Below are positions 1-9,608 of a stretch of DNA of 64,000 bases, piece after piece. The position numbers and the translations under genes were made by a program. Under the pieces are notes generated by a model. The model had not been told where the DNA came from, searched no databases, and was given only the letters and a program-made list of their open reading frames with translations. Positions within the stretch are counted from its first letter, which is position 1. Every line of letters begins with the position of its first letter. This DNA comes from Chryseobacterium sp. SORGH_AS_0447 (GTDB lineage: Bacteria; Bacteroidota; Bacteroidia; Flavobacteriales; Weeksellaceae): positions 3,590,501 through 3,654,500 of the forward strand of contig NZ_JAUTAR010000001.1 of NCBI RefSeq assembly GCF_030818695.1, read 5' to 3'.

Positions 1-85
1 CATCAAGGGTATATTTCCGGTATTTGTTTTTGAGGCATTTATCGAGCGTTTTGTAGCGGATCAGGGCATTTTTATTAGATGACAT
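1..85 (-). CDS. WYL-domain-type transcriptional regulator, N-terminal fragment
   Basis: The minus strand reads ATG at 83-85 and stays open to the window edge, giving 28 residues that begin MSSNKNALIRYKTLDKCLKN. From memory this matches the N-terminal winged-helix start of flavobacterial WYL-domain regulators; the WYL ligand-binding part lies outside the window, so the family call rests on a short stretch. Such regulators often sense nucleic-acid ligands or damage. It is separated from the RtcB ligase gene by a HopJ gene, so a regulatory link to RNA repair is possible but is inference only. Confidence 0.5.
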   Translation of the reverse strand, partial: MSSNKNALIRYKTLDKCLKNKYRKYTLD

Positions 86-180
86 GGTTTTAATTTTTAA
101 TGATTGGGGCGTGTCCCGGAAGCCTTGACAGAAGCCAGCGCTTTTCCGGGCCGGGCTGCTCCAGGCTCCACTTTGTTCCG

Positions 181-214
181 GTCTCAGGCGCGGCGCAAGC
201 GCCGCGCCTGAGAC
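181..214. repeat. GC-rich perfect hairpin
   Basis: A 15-bp perfect inverted repeat (gtctcaggcgcggcg and its complement) around a CAAG loop. It sits in an unusually GC-rich block (about 105-255) in a low-GC genome. No U-tract follows on either strand, so it is not a plain terminator. It may be a dispersed palindromic element. Confidence 0.6.
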
Positions 215-278
215 CCCTCCTTCCAGTCGGGCCCTGCACATCCCTCACGCGGGGGTGTAATAACAGAGTATCTCCTCC

Positions 279-312
279 AAACCTCATAGGTTTTGAAAAC
301 CTATGAGGTTTA
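279..312. repeat. Perfect palindrome between regulator and hopJ-like gene
   Basis: The sequence aacctcataggtttt and its reverse complement are directly apposed around a central ttgaa, then run into a short AT stretch. It lies just beyond the stop codon of the HopJ-family gene on its 3' side and could serve as its terminator. Similar palindromes are common dispersed elements in Bacteroidota (from memory). Confidence 0.5.
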
Positions 313-325
313 ATTCTCCTTAAAA

Positions 326-2139
<1,814 letters not shown>

Positions 2140-2220
2140 ATAAACATAAACTAATAACCCGGCCTTGTAGATGTGAAAGTCTGCAGGGCTCATGAAAACT
2201 TTTTATACGTTCAGGCTTTT

Positions 2221-3126
2221 GCATTGAAAAACTTTCCACGAACAAAAATCTGCGGCATCTGCAAAATCCGCGTGAGTTTTTTAACGCAAAGATTTATTCT
2301 AAAACTGCATATGCTAAGGAAGCAAAGATGAATCAGCAAGCTGATTTGATGAAGCGTACGTGCACGCTTCGCGCAGCAAATTTATTTGCCTTTGCCTTCT
2401 AAGATTTCCTGAATCAAAATTGATCTTTGCATTGAAAAAATTCCAACAAACAAAAATCTGCGGCATCTGCAAAATCCGCGTGAGTTTTTTAACGCAAAGA
2501 TTTATTCTAAAACTGCATATTTTAAGGAAGCAAAGATGAATCAGCAAGCTGATTGATGAAGCATACGTTTAGGCTTCGCTTAGCAAATTTATTTGCCTTT
2601 GCATTCTAAGATTTCCTAAATCAAAAATTGATCTTTGCATTGAAAAAATTCCAACAAACAAAAATCTGCGGCATCTGCAAAATCAGCGTGAGTTTTTTAA
2701 CGCAAAGATTTATTCTAAAAATGCATATTTTAAGAGAGCAAAGAAGAATCAGCAAGCTGATTTGATGAAGCATATGTTTAGGCTTCGCTTAGCAAATTTA
2801 TTTGCTTTTGCATTATAAGATTTCCTGAATCAAAAATTGATCTTTGCATTGAAAAAATTCCAACAAACAAAAATCTGCGGCATCTGCAACATCCGCGTGA
2901 GTTTTTTGACGCAAAGATTTATTCTAAAACTGCATATTTTAAGGAAGCAAAGATGAATCAGCAAGCTGATTGATGAAGCATACGTTTAGGCTTCGCTTAG
3001 CAAATTTATTTGCCTTTGCATTCTAAGATTTCCTAAATCAAAAATTGATCTTTGCATTGAAAAAATTCCAACAAACAAAAATCTGCAGCATCCGCAATAT
3101 CCGTATGAGTTTTTTAACGCAAAGAT
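2221..3126. repeat. Tandem array of about 208-bp units (four full, one partial)
   Basis: Units begin with gcattgaaaaa at 2221, 2429, 2637, 2846 and 3054, so the period is 208-209 bp. The last copy is cut short near 3126. Each unit contains two small palindromes, atcagc-aa-gctgat and gcaaat-tt-atttgc, plus a cttcg-rich stretch. There is no convincing reading frame. A diverged relative of the same module occurs at 24290-25045. The whole 2140-3235 gap holds this array and no gene I can support. Confidence 0.9.
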
Positions 3127-3165
3127 CTTATCACTAAATTAAATAGACCAAGCTCTTAAAAACAT

Positions 3166-3201
3166 AAAAACCCTAAAAGTCCGAACTTTCAGGGTTTTTT
3201 C
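3166..3201. terminator. Bidirectional terminator
   Basis: A stem formed by aaaaaccct and agggttttt, with extra pairing of aaagt and acttt inside, is followed by T-rich DNA on both strands. It lies just beyond the stop codon of the minus-strand low-complexity gene and can end transcription from it. Confidence 0.7.
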
Positions 3202-3235
3202 TTTAATTATTTTTCCGGCATTTTATTTCGGCATT

Positions 3236-3673
3236 TTATTTCGGTGTACCATTATTCATCGTTCCGCTGGTGTTTAAGGTACCGGTAGTTCCGTATTTCA
3301 AAGGACTGCTGTTGGTTCCTGTTTTTAACGGTCCGACCCCATTATTCAGCGTACCGTTAGTGTTTAATGTACCGTTCGTTCCGGTATTAAGGGTACTGTT
3401 GCCGTTAAGGGTTCCTGTGGTACCGGTATTGAGCGTACCATTAGTGCCGGTATTCAATGTTCCCACCCCGGTATTTAGAGAACCATTGGTATTCAGGGTT
3501 CCGGTGGTGCCGTTATTAAGCAGACCGTTTCCGTTTAACGTGTTGTTGGTTCCGTTATTCATTACTCCGGTGCCGCTCTTTACCTTTCCGGTGGTGGTAT
3601 TGGTGGTGGTCTGCGCAGAGACCGTGATAAAACAGCCTGCGATAAATGCTGCTGCTACAATTAAATTTTTCAT
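3236..3673 (-). CDS. Secreted low-complexity Asn/Thr/Gly repeat protein
   Basis: 145 residues. The N-terminus MKNLIVAAAFIAGCFITVSA is a Sec signal peptide with cleavage likely after SAQ. The remainder consists of imperfect short repeats of the type NGTLNTGTTGTLN, almost entirely Asn, Thr, Gly, Leu and Ser, with one divergent block (GPLKTGTNSSPLKYG). No catalytic domain is present. Repeats of this kind could form a beta-solenoid or an extended surface or matrix protein, which is inference. The opposite strand is also open for 139 codons because of the repeat composition. I chose this strand because of the signal peptide and the downstream terminator. Confidence 0.7.
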   Translation of the reverse strand: MKNLIVAAAFIAGCFITVSAQTTTNTTTGKVKSGTGVMNNGTNNTLNGNGLLNNGTTGTLNTNGSLNTGVGTLNTGTNGTLNTGTTGTLNGNSTLNTGTNGTLNTNGTLNNGVGPLKTGTNSSPLKYGTTGTLNTSGTMNNGTPK

Positions 3674-3926
3674 TTTATTATTATTTTAGATTGGTGATGT
3701 CAGGGTAAATACAATTATCGTACAAATGTTGAGATGTCCTGAATCTTTTCTCTTGATTGATAAGTAATTAAATTAAATGGTTGAAAGAGGGAGGCTGGAG
3801 GCCGGAAGCTTTTTCGGTTAAATAACGGCTGGCCATCCTTACTATCAAACAGTAAGGGGTTTAGCAATCAACAATAGCTGTCATACCTTTTAGAATAAGC
3901 AAACTTTTTCAAAATAATGATTATTC
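3674..3926. other. Intergenic region without a recognised gene
   Basis: This divergent gap must hold the promoter of the low-complexity secreted gene. A stretch near 3787-3815 (ggctggaggccggaagc) resembles one at 27717-27740 (ggctggaagagggaagctgg), so it is probably a small dispersed repeat. I see no coding potential. Confidence 0.5.
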
Positions 3927-3958
3927 TTTGAAGGGTGACATTTTATTTACTAAATTTA
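3927..3958 (+). promoter_or_regulatory. Flavobacterial promoter for the effector locus
   Basis: TTTG at 3927-3930, a 20-bp spacer, then TAAATTTA at 3951-3958. This fits the Bacteroidota sigma-A consensus TTTG-N19ish-TAnnTTTG except for the last base. The LysM gene starts 33 bp downstream. Confidence 0.65.
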
Positions 3959-3991
3959 TAAAGCTGAAAATCTTTTTACAAAAATGCCATC

Positions 3992-5035
3992 ATGGATGAA
4001 AATATTTTGCTATATCAAGTACGTCCCGGAGATACCCTTGACAAAATCGGGGGTAAAATCGGAATGACAGGAAGTCAGCTGAAGGATTTTCATAATACCT
4101 ATTGCGGAAAGATGGAAAGGTTATGGTTTAATAATCTGGCAGGGGTAAGGCAGCTTATTATTCCGAAAGAATACAAAAGTCCCGAACAGATCAGGGAGGA
4201 AAAAGAAACAGAACTTCCACCCTCCAGGGTCACAAGAGATTTTTATGCTACAGATTACACCGTAAAAGAAATGTTTTCAGATCTGTCAGGTGATCCTTTG
4301 GAAATAGAATACAAAATCGATGTTTCGTTTAAGAAAGAACAGGAAATCAATAGTCCTGATGAGATTGTCGACGTAAAATGTTATGATTTCAAAAAAAACG
4401 GAACAACACCGGATGATAAGATGAGCGAGATCTCCTTAGCCTGCATGGAAAGCATCTATCCCATTTCTTTTATAATTTCTTTTTCAGGCAAGATCTGCGG
4501 AATTTTTGAATTTGAGAAACTGAAACAGAGATTTCAGGAAAAAAGACCCGATCTGGATGCCTTTTTTATCGGTGAGATTTATAAGGCCTATCTGGATAAA
4601 TTTCAGGCAGTCCTGGAAAAGCAGGAATATATGCTGAAACAATTTTCTTCTGTTCTCCTTTATAAGATATTGTTTCCCCAAATGGAATGCTTCCGTAAGA
4701 CCGGTAAGTGGACACAGGAATTCTGTCTTTTGCAAAATTCTTTTTCGGTAAAATGCTTAATGAACGCGGAATACCATCATACGGAACCCAAAACAGCAGA
4801 AACTCTGATTAAAGGTTATATTGAAGAACCTCTTAGTATACAGGAAATACTGCGCGGGGTACGGTTTACCGAAGAACCTGAGAAACCGGCAGACGGCGAA
4901 ATAGAATTCCGTTACCGCACCGATAAGAAAACAAAAAAAATGCTTCAGGCAGAGGCTTCCGTTATTTTAAACAGTGAGGATGAACTTTACCGGAAACAAA
5001 CAATAAAACTGATCTCCAATGAAAAAATATCCTGA
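3992..5035 (+). CDS. LysM-domain protein of a T6SS effector locus
   Basis: 347 residues, no signal peptide. Residues about 5-56 form a LysM-like domain (YQVRPGDTLDKIGGKIGM, then LIIPKEY). LysM domains bind peptidoglycan glycan; in cytoplasmic T6SS and phage-tail proteins they also occur as structural baseplate or tip domains. The rest of the protein (about 80-347) is not recognised. Its gene overlaps the DUF4280 PAAR-like gene by 17 bp, and that gene is directly followed by a large effector, so a role as loading or tip adaptor for that effector is likely by context. The start at 3992 follows the promoter at 3927. Confidence 0.75.
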   Translation: MDENILLYQVRPGDTLDKIGGKIGMTGSQLKDFHNTYCGKMERLWFNNLAGVRQLIIPKEYKSPEQIREEKETELPPSRVTRDFYATDYTVKEMFSDLSGDPLEIEYKIDVSFKKEQEINSPDEIVDVKCYDFKKNGTTPDDKMSEISLACMESIYPISFIISFSGKICGIFEFEKLKQRFQEKRPDLDAFFIGEIYKAYLDKFQAVLEKQEYMLKQFSSVLLYKILFPQMECFRKTGKWTQEFCLLQNSFSVKCLMNAEYHHTEPKTAETLIKGYIEEPLSIQEILRGVRFTEEPEKPADGEIEFRYRTDKKTKKMLQAEASVILNSEDELYRKQTIKLISNEKIS

Positions 5036-5723
5036 CGAAAATAATAAATCCGGAAAAGACCCGGCTTTTTTTCAATCCGGCTTTTCAAATTTTCTGAATG
5101 ATCATGATTTGGTTGACGGTGATGTGAACGGTTTTGATGAAGAGGTTAATGAAGAACAGGATGCCGCAGATGAAAAACACACGGAGCCGATTGAAAAAAA
5201 TGGAAATCCAAAAGAAGAAAATAAAAAAACTGAAAGCAGTTCCGGCGAACACGACGGGAAATATTTTGTCGTCCAAAAAGGAATGGCCTGCTGCGACAAA
5301 GGCAGCAAGTTCCCGAACTTTAAAGTAACCAGTCAACAAAAACACTATTGGAATGATGAGAAAGGCGAAGCTGATTATCTCGCGGTAACGGAAGATGATC
5401 TCACCTTTAATCCTCCGGCAACCCCATTCGGGACCTGCAGTATAAAGAACGGGAATCCATGCGCTTATTCCCCTGCCGGGAAATGGATAAAAACATATGA
5501 CAAAGTAAAGGTGATGGGCAAAAGTGTGGTTACGGAGTACTCTGAACTCATGTGCACAACAGGTGGAAAAATTACCGTAATGAAGCACGGACAGCAAAGT
5601 GAAGCCGGAAAAAGCCATGTGAACAACGCAGATTTCCGGGAACAGCAGACGTATAATCCTGTCATGGATTTTGAAGAGTTTAAGGAAGAAATCAATGAGT
5701 CGGATCAATTGTATTACGAATAA
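5019..5723 (+). CDS. DUF4280 PAAR-like protein (T6SS spike tip)
   Basis: 234 residues. The N-terminal 80 are acidic and low complexity (EEVNEEQDAADE). From residue about 85 the DUF4280 domain starts (YFVVQKGMACCDKGSK), with the typical PFGTCSIKNGNPCAY and LMCTTGGKITVMKHGQ segments and paired cysteines. DUF4280 is a PAAR-like beta-prism domain that caps VgrG or contractile-injection spikes and carries effectors. It overlaps the preceding gene by 17 bp and the next starts 2 bp after its stop, so the three are almost certainly co-translated. The T6SS sheath genes lie far away at 60652-62483. Confidence 0.85.
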   Translation: MKKYPDENNKSGKDPAFFQSGFSNFLNDHDLVDGDVNGFDEEVNEEQDAADEKHTEPIEKNGNPKEENKKTESSSGEHDGKYFVVQKGMACCDKGSKFPNFKVTSQQKHYWNDEKGEADYLAVTEDDLTFNPPATPFGTCSIKNGNPCAYSPAGKWIKTYDKVKVMGKSVVTEYSELMCTTGGKITVMKHGQQSEAGKSHVNNADFREQQTYNPVMDFEEFKEEINESDQLYYE

Positions 5724-5725
5724 AT

Positions 5726-8065
5726 ATGGGAACGATTACAGGCAATCAAAATCCAATCGTCGGAGAGACTAATTCTTATGCAATCAATCTGGTGGGTGCT
5801 ATCCCTTTCGTCAGCACCAATGCAAGCTATGAATGGTATCTTTTCAAAAAACAGAAAAACGGCAGCTGGATCGATATTACAAAAAACGGCGTTCCGAAAA
5901 AAGGAACCAACGTAGATTATAAATTCTTTGAACCCGTAGCCGGAGATCTGTTCGAGATACGGGTTTTCGAGATTGTACAGGGACTATTACCCAGTGTGGA
6001 ATCCTCGAAAAAGTTATTCGGCAAACTGGAAGTAACGCCTACTGCCAGCAGAAACGCCCAGATCGATAAAGTGGTTCTCTTCAACAGAGGGAAAAAAGAT
6101 GTCAACAAAGCAAGTTACACGGATACGCTGGTGGCTCAGGCTTTTTGTACAGGCTTATTTGGTAAGGAGATCGAATTCCAGCTTTGGGAAGATGATGCTC
6201 CCGGTAAAGGGCACGATGCAGCGGTTAATAAAAACAATAAAATTCCGCATATCTTTAAAGCAACGGTTAATGAAAAAGGGATCGCAGAAGTAAAAATCCC
6301 CCTAAGTGCAGATGAAAAGATTATGCGCCAGATCGCCAATAAATTCCTGATGAGAGGCGATAAGGACGAAGGGGCGAACCACGAATATTACGTCACGGCA
6401 ACCTATCTTGGGAAAGGCGAGAAAGCAAGCCAGGTAAATGTACTCGTGGCCAATCCCGATTATAAGCCCAGACCCAAAACAGATTCCCCGAAATTCCCGG
6501 CCACTTCTACCGACCAAGCACCGAAACAACCCGATGCAAAAGGCAAAATTCTGGATGCTTATTTTGCAGATGCCAGTGGCAGCAAGCTAACGAATGTTCA
6601 GGTTGGAAAAAAAGTTCATGTGAAAATCAATACGATCGGAATGATGGGCAAACATATCCAGTACAAAGTCTGGGAATATGATCTGGGCAATAATGACCTG
6701 ATATACGAAAGCGGAAAAATTAAAGTCGTAAGCGATCTGATTCTTACCGGTGGCTTCACCATCAATCCGGCAATATTTGGTAAAGGAATAGATTTTGGGA
6801 GTATGGATTCCGATGCGGGAAAGCAGAATTATTTCCTCGAGGTAATTCCTATTGATATATCCGCCGAATCTCAGAAATTCGGTGTTACTTCGGATGGTCT
6901 TATGGAGGTGGAAAATGTAAAGAGTCCAACGATAGTTAATTCTACACCTAAAAAGAATGATAAAAAAACTGATTGCTGCATAATTGATGAAGAATTTTTT
7001 CTTAGAAATTACGAGTTAGAATTTCCTAAAAAAAATAAACAGGGAAAATTAATCCCTCTCTCAAATTCTGTTAAAAATAGTCTCCGAAGAATGTTCAGAA
7101 GCATTTCCGAATATTATTCTAATGAAAAAAGATGCTGCAATAAATATCATATTGCTTATCTACTAGCTACTGCCAAACTGGAAACCGGGCATACATTTGA
7201 CCCTGTGGAAGAAGCAAACTGGCTAAGCGCAAATGTCAGAAAGAAATATTTTCAGGAAATGTATGATCCTGTTTTAGGGAAAAATGACAAACGTAAAAAG
7301 ATGGCTAAAGATAATGAAAATACCAAAAAAGGCGACGGTGAAAAATACTATGGGCGAGGTTATGTACAGCTTACGTGGAAAAAGAATTACCGAAAAATGC
7401 AGGAGAAATTTGGTGTAAATCTTGTTGATAACAGAGAAAATGCTCTTAATCACGAATTAGCAGTGAAGATTATGATTTATGGTAGTGAAAAAGGTATTTT
7501 CACAGGAAAAAAACTTTCCGATTACATTACCAATAATAGTAAAGACTATTATAATGCAAGAAAGGTTATTAATGGTGTAGATCAAGCCTCAAAAATACAG
7601 GGATATACTGAAAAGATAGAAAAATGCCTCAAAGTCAAAGAATGCAACTGTAAGGAAAACTCTAGTGCATCAAAACCACAAACCAAGGAAAAATATAATA
7701 TTGAGTCTGCTGTAAATTATATTAATAAAAATGCCTTGCCCAAATCAGAAGGTGCCTGTGCAAAGTATGTCAGAAAAGCGATAAATGCCGGAGGAATAGA
7801 AAATATTTTCGGACACGCCACAGAATATTACGATATGGACAAACTAGTAAAATATGGATTCACAAAGGTAGGCACCGATATAAATTCAATAACTCTAAAA
7901 AAAGGGGATATTGTAGCTTTCGGTTCTGTGAAAGGACATCCTTATGGCCATGTCGCTATGTGGAACGGCACACAATGGGTCTCTGATTTTAAACAGAAAT
8001 CATTCTGGGTTGCAAACCAATATTCAATAGATAAAAAATATGCTATATACCGCTGGAACAATTAA
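5726..8065 (+). CDS. Large T6SS-type effector with GH19-like and C/H peptidase-like domains
   Basis: 779 residues, no signal peptide, as expected for cargo on a PAAR tip. Residues 1-400 look like beta-sandwich (Ig/PKD-like) modules. Residues about 410-635 resemble a GH19 chitinase/lysozyme fold: AYLLATAKLETGHTF with the candidate catalytic Glu at 486, then EKYYGRGYVQLTWKKNYRKM. Residues about 650-779 look like a CHAP/NlpC-P60-type cysteine hydrolase, with GACAKYVRKA (Cys678) and HPYGHVAMWNG (His738, His742). Together these would cut both glycan and peptide parts of peptidoglycan. DNA composition turns sharply AT-rich near 6930 (codon 401), exactly where the toxic part starts, suggesting a swapped C-terminal module. 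Confidence 0.8.
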   Translation: MGTITGNQNPIVGETNSYAINLVGAIPFVSTNASYEWYLFKKQKNGSWIDITKNGVPKKGTNVDYKFFEPVAGDLFEIRVFEIVQGLLPSVESSKKLFGKLEVTPTASRNAQIDKVVLFNRGKKDVNKASYTDTLVAQAFCTGLFGKEIEFQLWEDDAPGKGHDAAVNKNNKIPHIFKATVNEKGIAEVKIPLSADEKIMRQIANKFLMRGDKDEGANHEYYVTATYLGKGEKASQVNVLVANPDYKPRPKTDSPKFPATSTDQAPKQPDAKGKILDAYFADASGSKLTNVQVGKKVHVKINTIGMMGKHIQYKVWEYDLGNNDLIYESGKIKVVSDLILTGGFTINPAIFGKGIDFGSMDSDAGKQNYFLEVIPIDISAESQKFGVTSDGLMEVENVKSPTIVNSTPKKNDKKTDCCIIDEEFFLRNYELEFPKKNKQGKLIPLSNSVKNSLRRMFRSISEYYSNEKRCCNKYHIAYLLATAKLETGHTFDPVEEANWLSANVRKKYFQEMYDPVLGKNDKRKKMAKDNENTKKGDGEKYYGRGYVQLTWKKNYRKMQEKFGVNLVDNRENALNHELAVKIMIYGSEKGIFTGKKLSDYITNNSKDYYNARKVINGVDQASKIQGYTEKIEKCLKVKECNCKENSSASKPQTKEKYNIESAVNYINKNALPKSEGACAKYVRKAINAGGIENIFGHATEYYDMDKLVKYGFTKVGTDINSITLKKGDIVAFGSVKGHPYGHVAMWNGTQWVSDFKQKSFWVANQYSIDKKYAIYRWNN

Positions 8066-8083
8066 TTATAAAAACAAAACTAT

Positions 8084-8569
8084 ATGAAAAGAATATCATT
8101 TTTAATTATCTCTTTTTTCTTTATATATTGTAAGCAGGAAACGAAAAATCCTCATTTAGTAGTAAATATGGTACAGAAAAATATACATTCTGAAGAAGCT
8201 ATTAAGATGCTCAAGGATTTTTATCTTAATTTTTACAGTTCAGACGAACCTCTGGACAAAACAAAATCAATAAAAGATTTTGTTTCGAGCAGGGTTTTAA
8301 AAAGAATTGACAGTTTAACTAAAAATCCAGAAAATTTAATTATTGATTATGATCCCTTCATTAAAGGACAGGATTATAATGGCGAGAGCATCAAAAAATC
8401 CTTGGAAATAAAACCTTTAAAAAATAATGATGAGTATAGAGTAAGTTTTTTACAGTTTGGTGAGAAAGATGAAGCAAAAACAAATATTGATGTTTTAGTA
8501 AAAAAAGATAATTCAGGAAAATTTCTGATCTACAGCATAATAAATGATGAGCATTTAAATTTTAAATAA
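8084..8569 (+). CDS. DUF3828-like lipoprotein, candidate immunity protein
   Basis: 161 residues with a lipoprotein signal (SFFFIYC, Cys17). The mature part has a pattern seen in DUF3828-type domains: a helical start with FYLNFYSSDEP, then IIDYDPFIKGQDYNGES. It starts 18 bp after the peptidoglycan-hydrolase effector and shares its AT-rich composition. Position, periplasm-facing lipidation and size all fit an immunity protein against that effector. The function is inferred from context; I do not see a family with proven immunity activity. Confidence 0.6.
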   Translation: MKRISFLIISFFFIYCKQETKNPHLVVNMVQKNIHSEEAIKMLKDFYLNFYSSDEPLDKTKSIKDFVSSRVLKRIDSLTKNPENLIIDYDPFIKGQDYNGESIKKSLEIKPLKNNDEYRVSFLQFGEKDEAKTNIDVLVKKDNSGKFLIYSIINDEHLNFK

Positions 8570-8575
8570 GTACTT

Positions 8576-9451
8576 ATGACAAAACATTTTTTATTAACAT
8601 TAATATTCAGCTTTTTTATAAGTTCTTGTGCAAAGCCATCAGAACACCAGGAAAAAGTCAATGACCGTATTGATCATAAGTCCAAACCTCAGGATTCTGA
8701 CGAGGATGATCAGACACCTAAGGTGACCATAGAAGGTGATGATTTAATATTGGTCTATAAAAATAAAAAAGAGGTTTATAAGAATCTTATCGTCAATGAG
8801 ATGTCTGTTTCTACAGAGCTTATTCAAAATAATGACCGCGGTTTTTCATTACTCTATGACCAAAATGCTTCTTCAACAAAAATCAAAGAAAAATATGATT
8901 TTATTTATTCAGAGAAGGGAATCTTTTTAATTGATAAGGAAGTTATAAAATTCGGACAAGATGGATTAATGATCAATAGATTATATGTTGACAATTTCAA
9001 TTTATCAAATAAAACATTTGAAGATCTACAGTCATTAGGTGCAGAACTTCCGGATAACTTTGAGCAGGGCAGTTCATCAATGTCTATTTACGATTCTGAA
9101 AATGTACTTTTTGCGACACAAAATTTCCGGGACTTTACAGAAGATCTCTTTATCAGCTATCCTGATGTAAAAGATGGTGACATTAAGATTAGTAATGTGG
9201 AATCAGCGAACAATCAGGCTTTCAATTTAGAAAAAATAGGAGCGAATCTACAATCAAAGATCCTGTTAGAGCAAATCATTCGTCAATTTCCAGACCGGAT
9301 TGTTGCTTATCTTAATCTGGCAGATGTGCTTTGGAAAATTCAGGATCAGGATCAGGCGAAAATACATTATGCAAAATATTTGTCATTAATGAAATCCCAG
9401 AATAAAAATCTATCGAAAGTACCGCAACGGGTTTATGATCGGATTAAATAA
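8576..9451 (+). CDS. Lipoprotein with C-terminal TPR-like helices, candidate second immunity protein
   Basis: 291 residues with a lipobox (FFISSC, Cys18) followed by a charged linker (SKPQDSDEDDQ). The middle is unrecognised beta-rich sequence. The C-terminal 75 residues look like one or two tetratricopeptide-type helices (IIRQFPDRIVAYLNLADVLW and IHYAKYLSLMKSQ). It lies 6 bp downstream of the DUF3828-like gene and has the same AT-rich composition, so it probably arrived with the effector C-terminus. An immunity or immunity-assisting role is inference. Confidence 0.6.
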   Translation: MTKHFLLTLIFSFFISSCAKPSEHQEKVNDRIDHKSKPQDSDEDDQTPKVTIEGDDLILVYKNKKEVYKNLIVNEMSVSTELIQNNDRGFSLLYDQNASSTKIKEKYDFIYSEKGIFLIDKEVIKFGQDGLMINRLYVDNFNLSNKTFEDLQSLGAELPDNFEQGSSSMSIYDSENVLFATQNFRDFTEDLFISYPDVKDGDIKISNVESANNQAFNLEKIGANLQSKILLEQIIRQFPDRIVAYLNLADVLWKIQDQDQAKIHYAKYLSLMKSQNKNLSKVPQRVYDRIK

Positions 9452-9496
9452 TAGGATTGGATTTATTTTGTTAGAAATAGTATAGTAAAATAAAAC

Positions 9497-9598
9497 AATA
9501 CTATTTTTATAAAAGTACACAGAAGAAACCATAATTTTCACTTTGTCAGAAGGAAGCTGCTGAATGAAAACGGCTGTTATCATTTAGAAGTAAACTAA
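9497..9598 (+). pseudogene. Possible orphan C-terminal coding tail
   Basis: An open frame without a start codon ends in TAA at 9596-9598 and reads ...NFHFVRRKLLNENGCYHLEV before the stop. It looks like the last codons of a protein and not random intergenic DNA, but I cannot name the parent. Placed between two lipoprotein genes in an effector locus, it may be what is left of a displaced effector or immunity gene. Weak evidence. Confidence 0.25.
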
Positions 9599-9608
9599 TA
9601 AATTAATT

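Noticed and set aside
2314..2547. Frame inside the 208-bp array
   Set aside because: Not maintained between repeat copies.
2221..3126. CRISPR array
   Set aside because: Units of 208 bp with no unique spacers and no cas genes; also true of the arrays at 24290 and 39985.
3270..3689. Plus-strand frame rich in Val and Pro opposite the low-complexity gene
   Set aside because: Open only because the repeats on the other strand are simple; the minus strand has a signal peptide and terminator.
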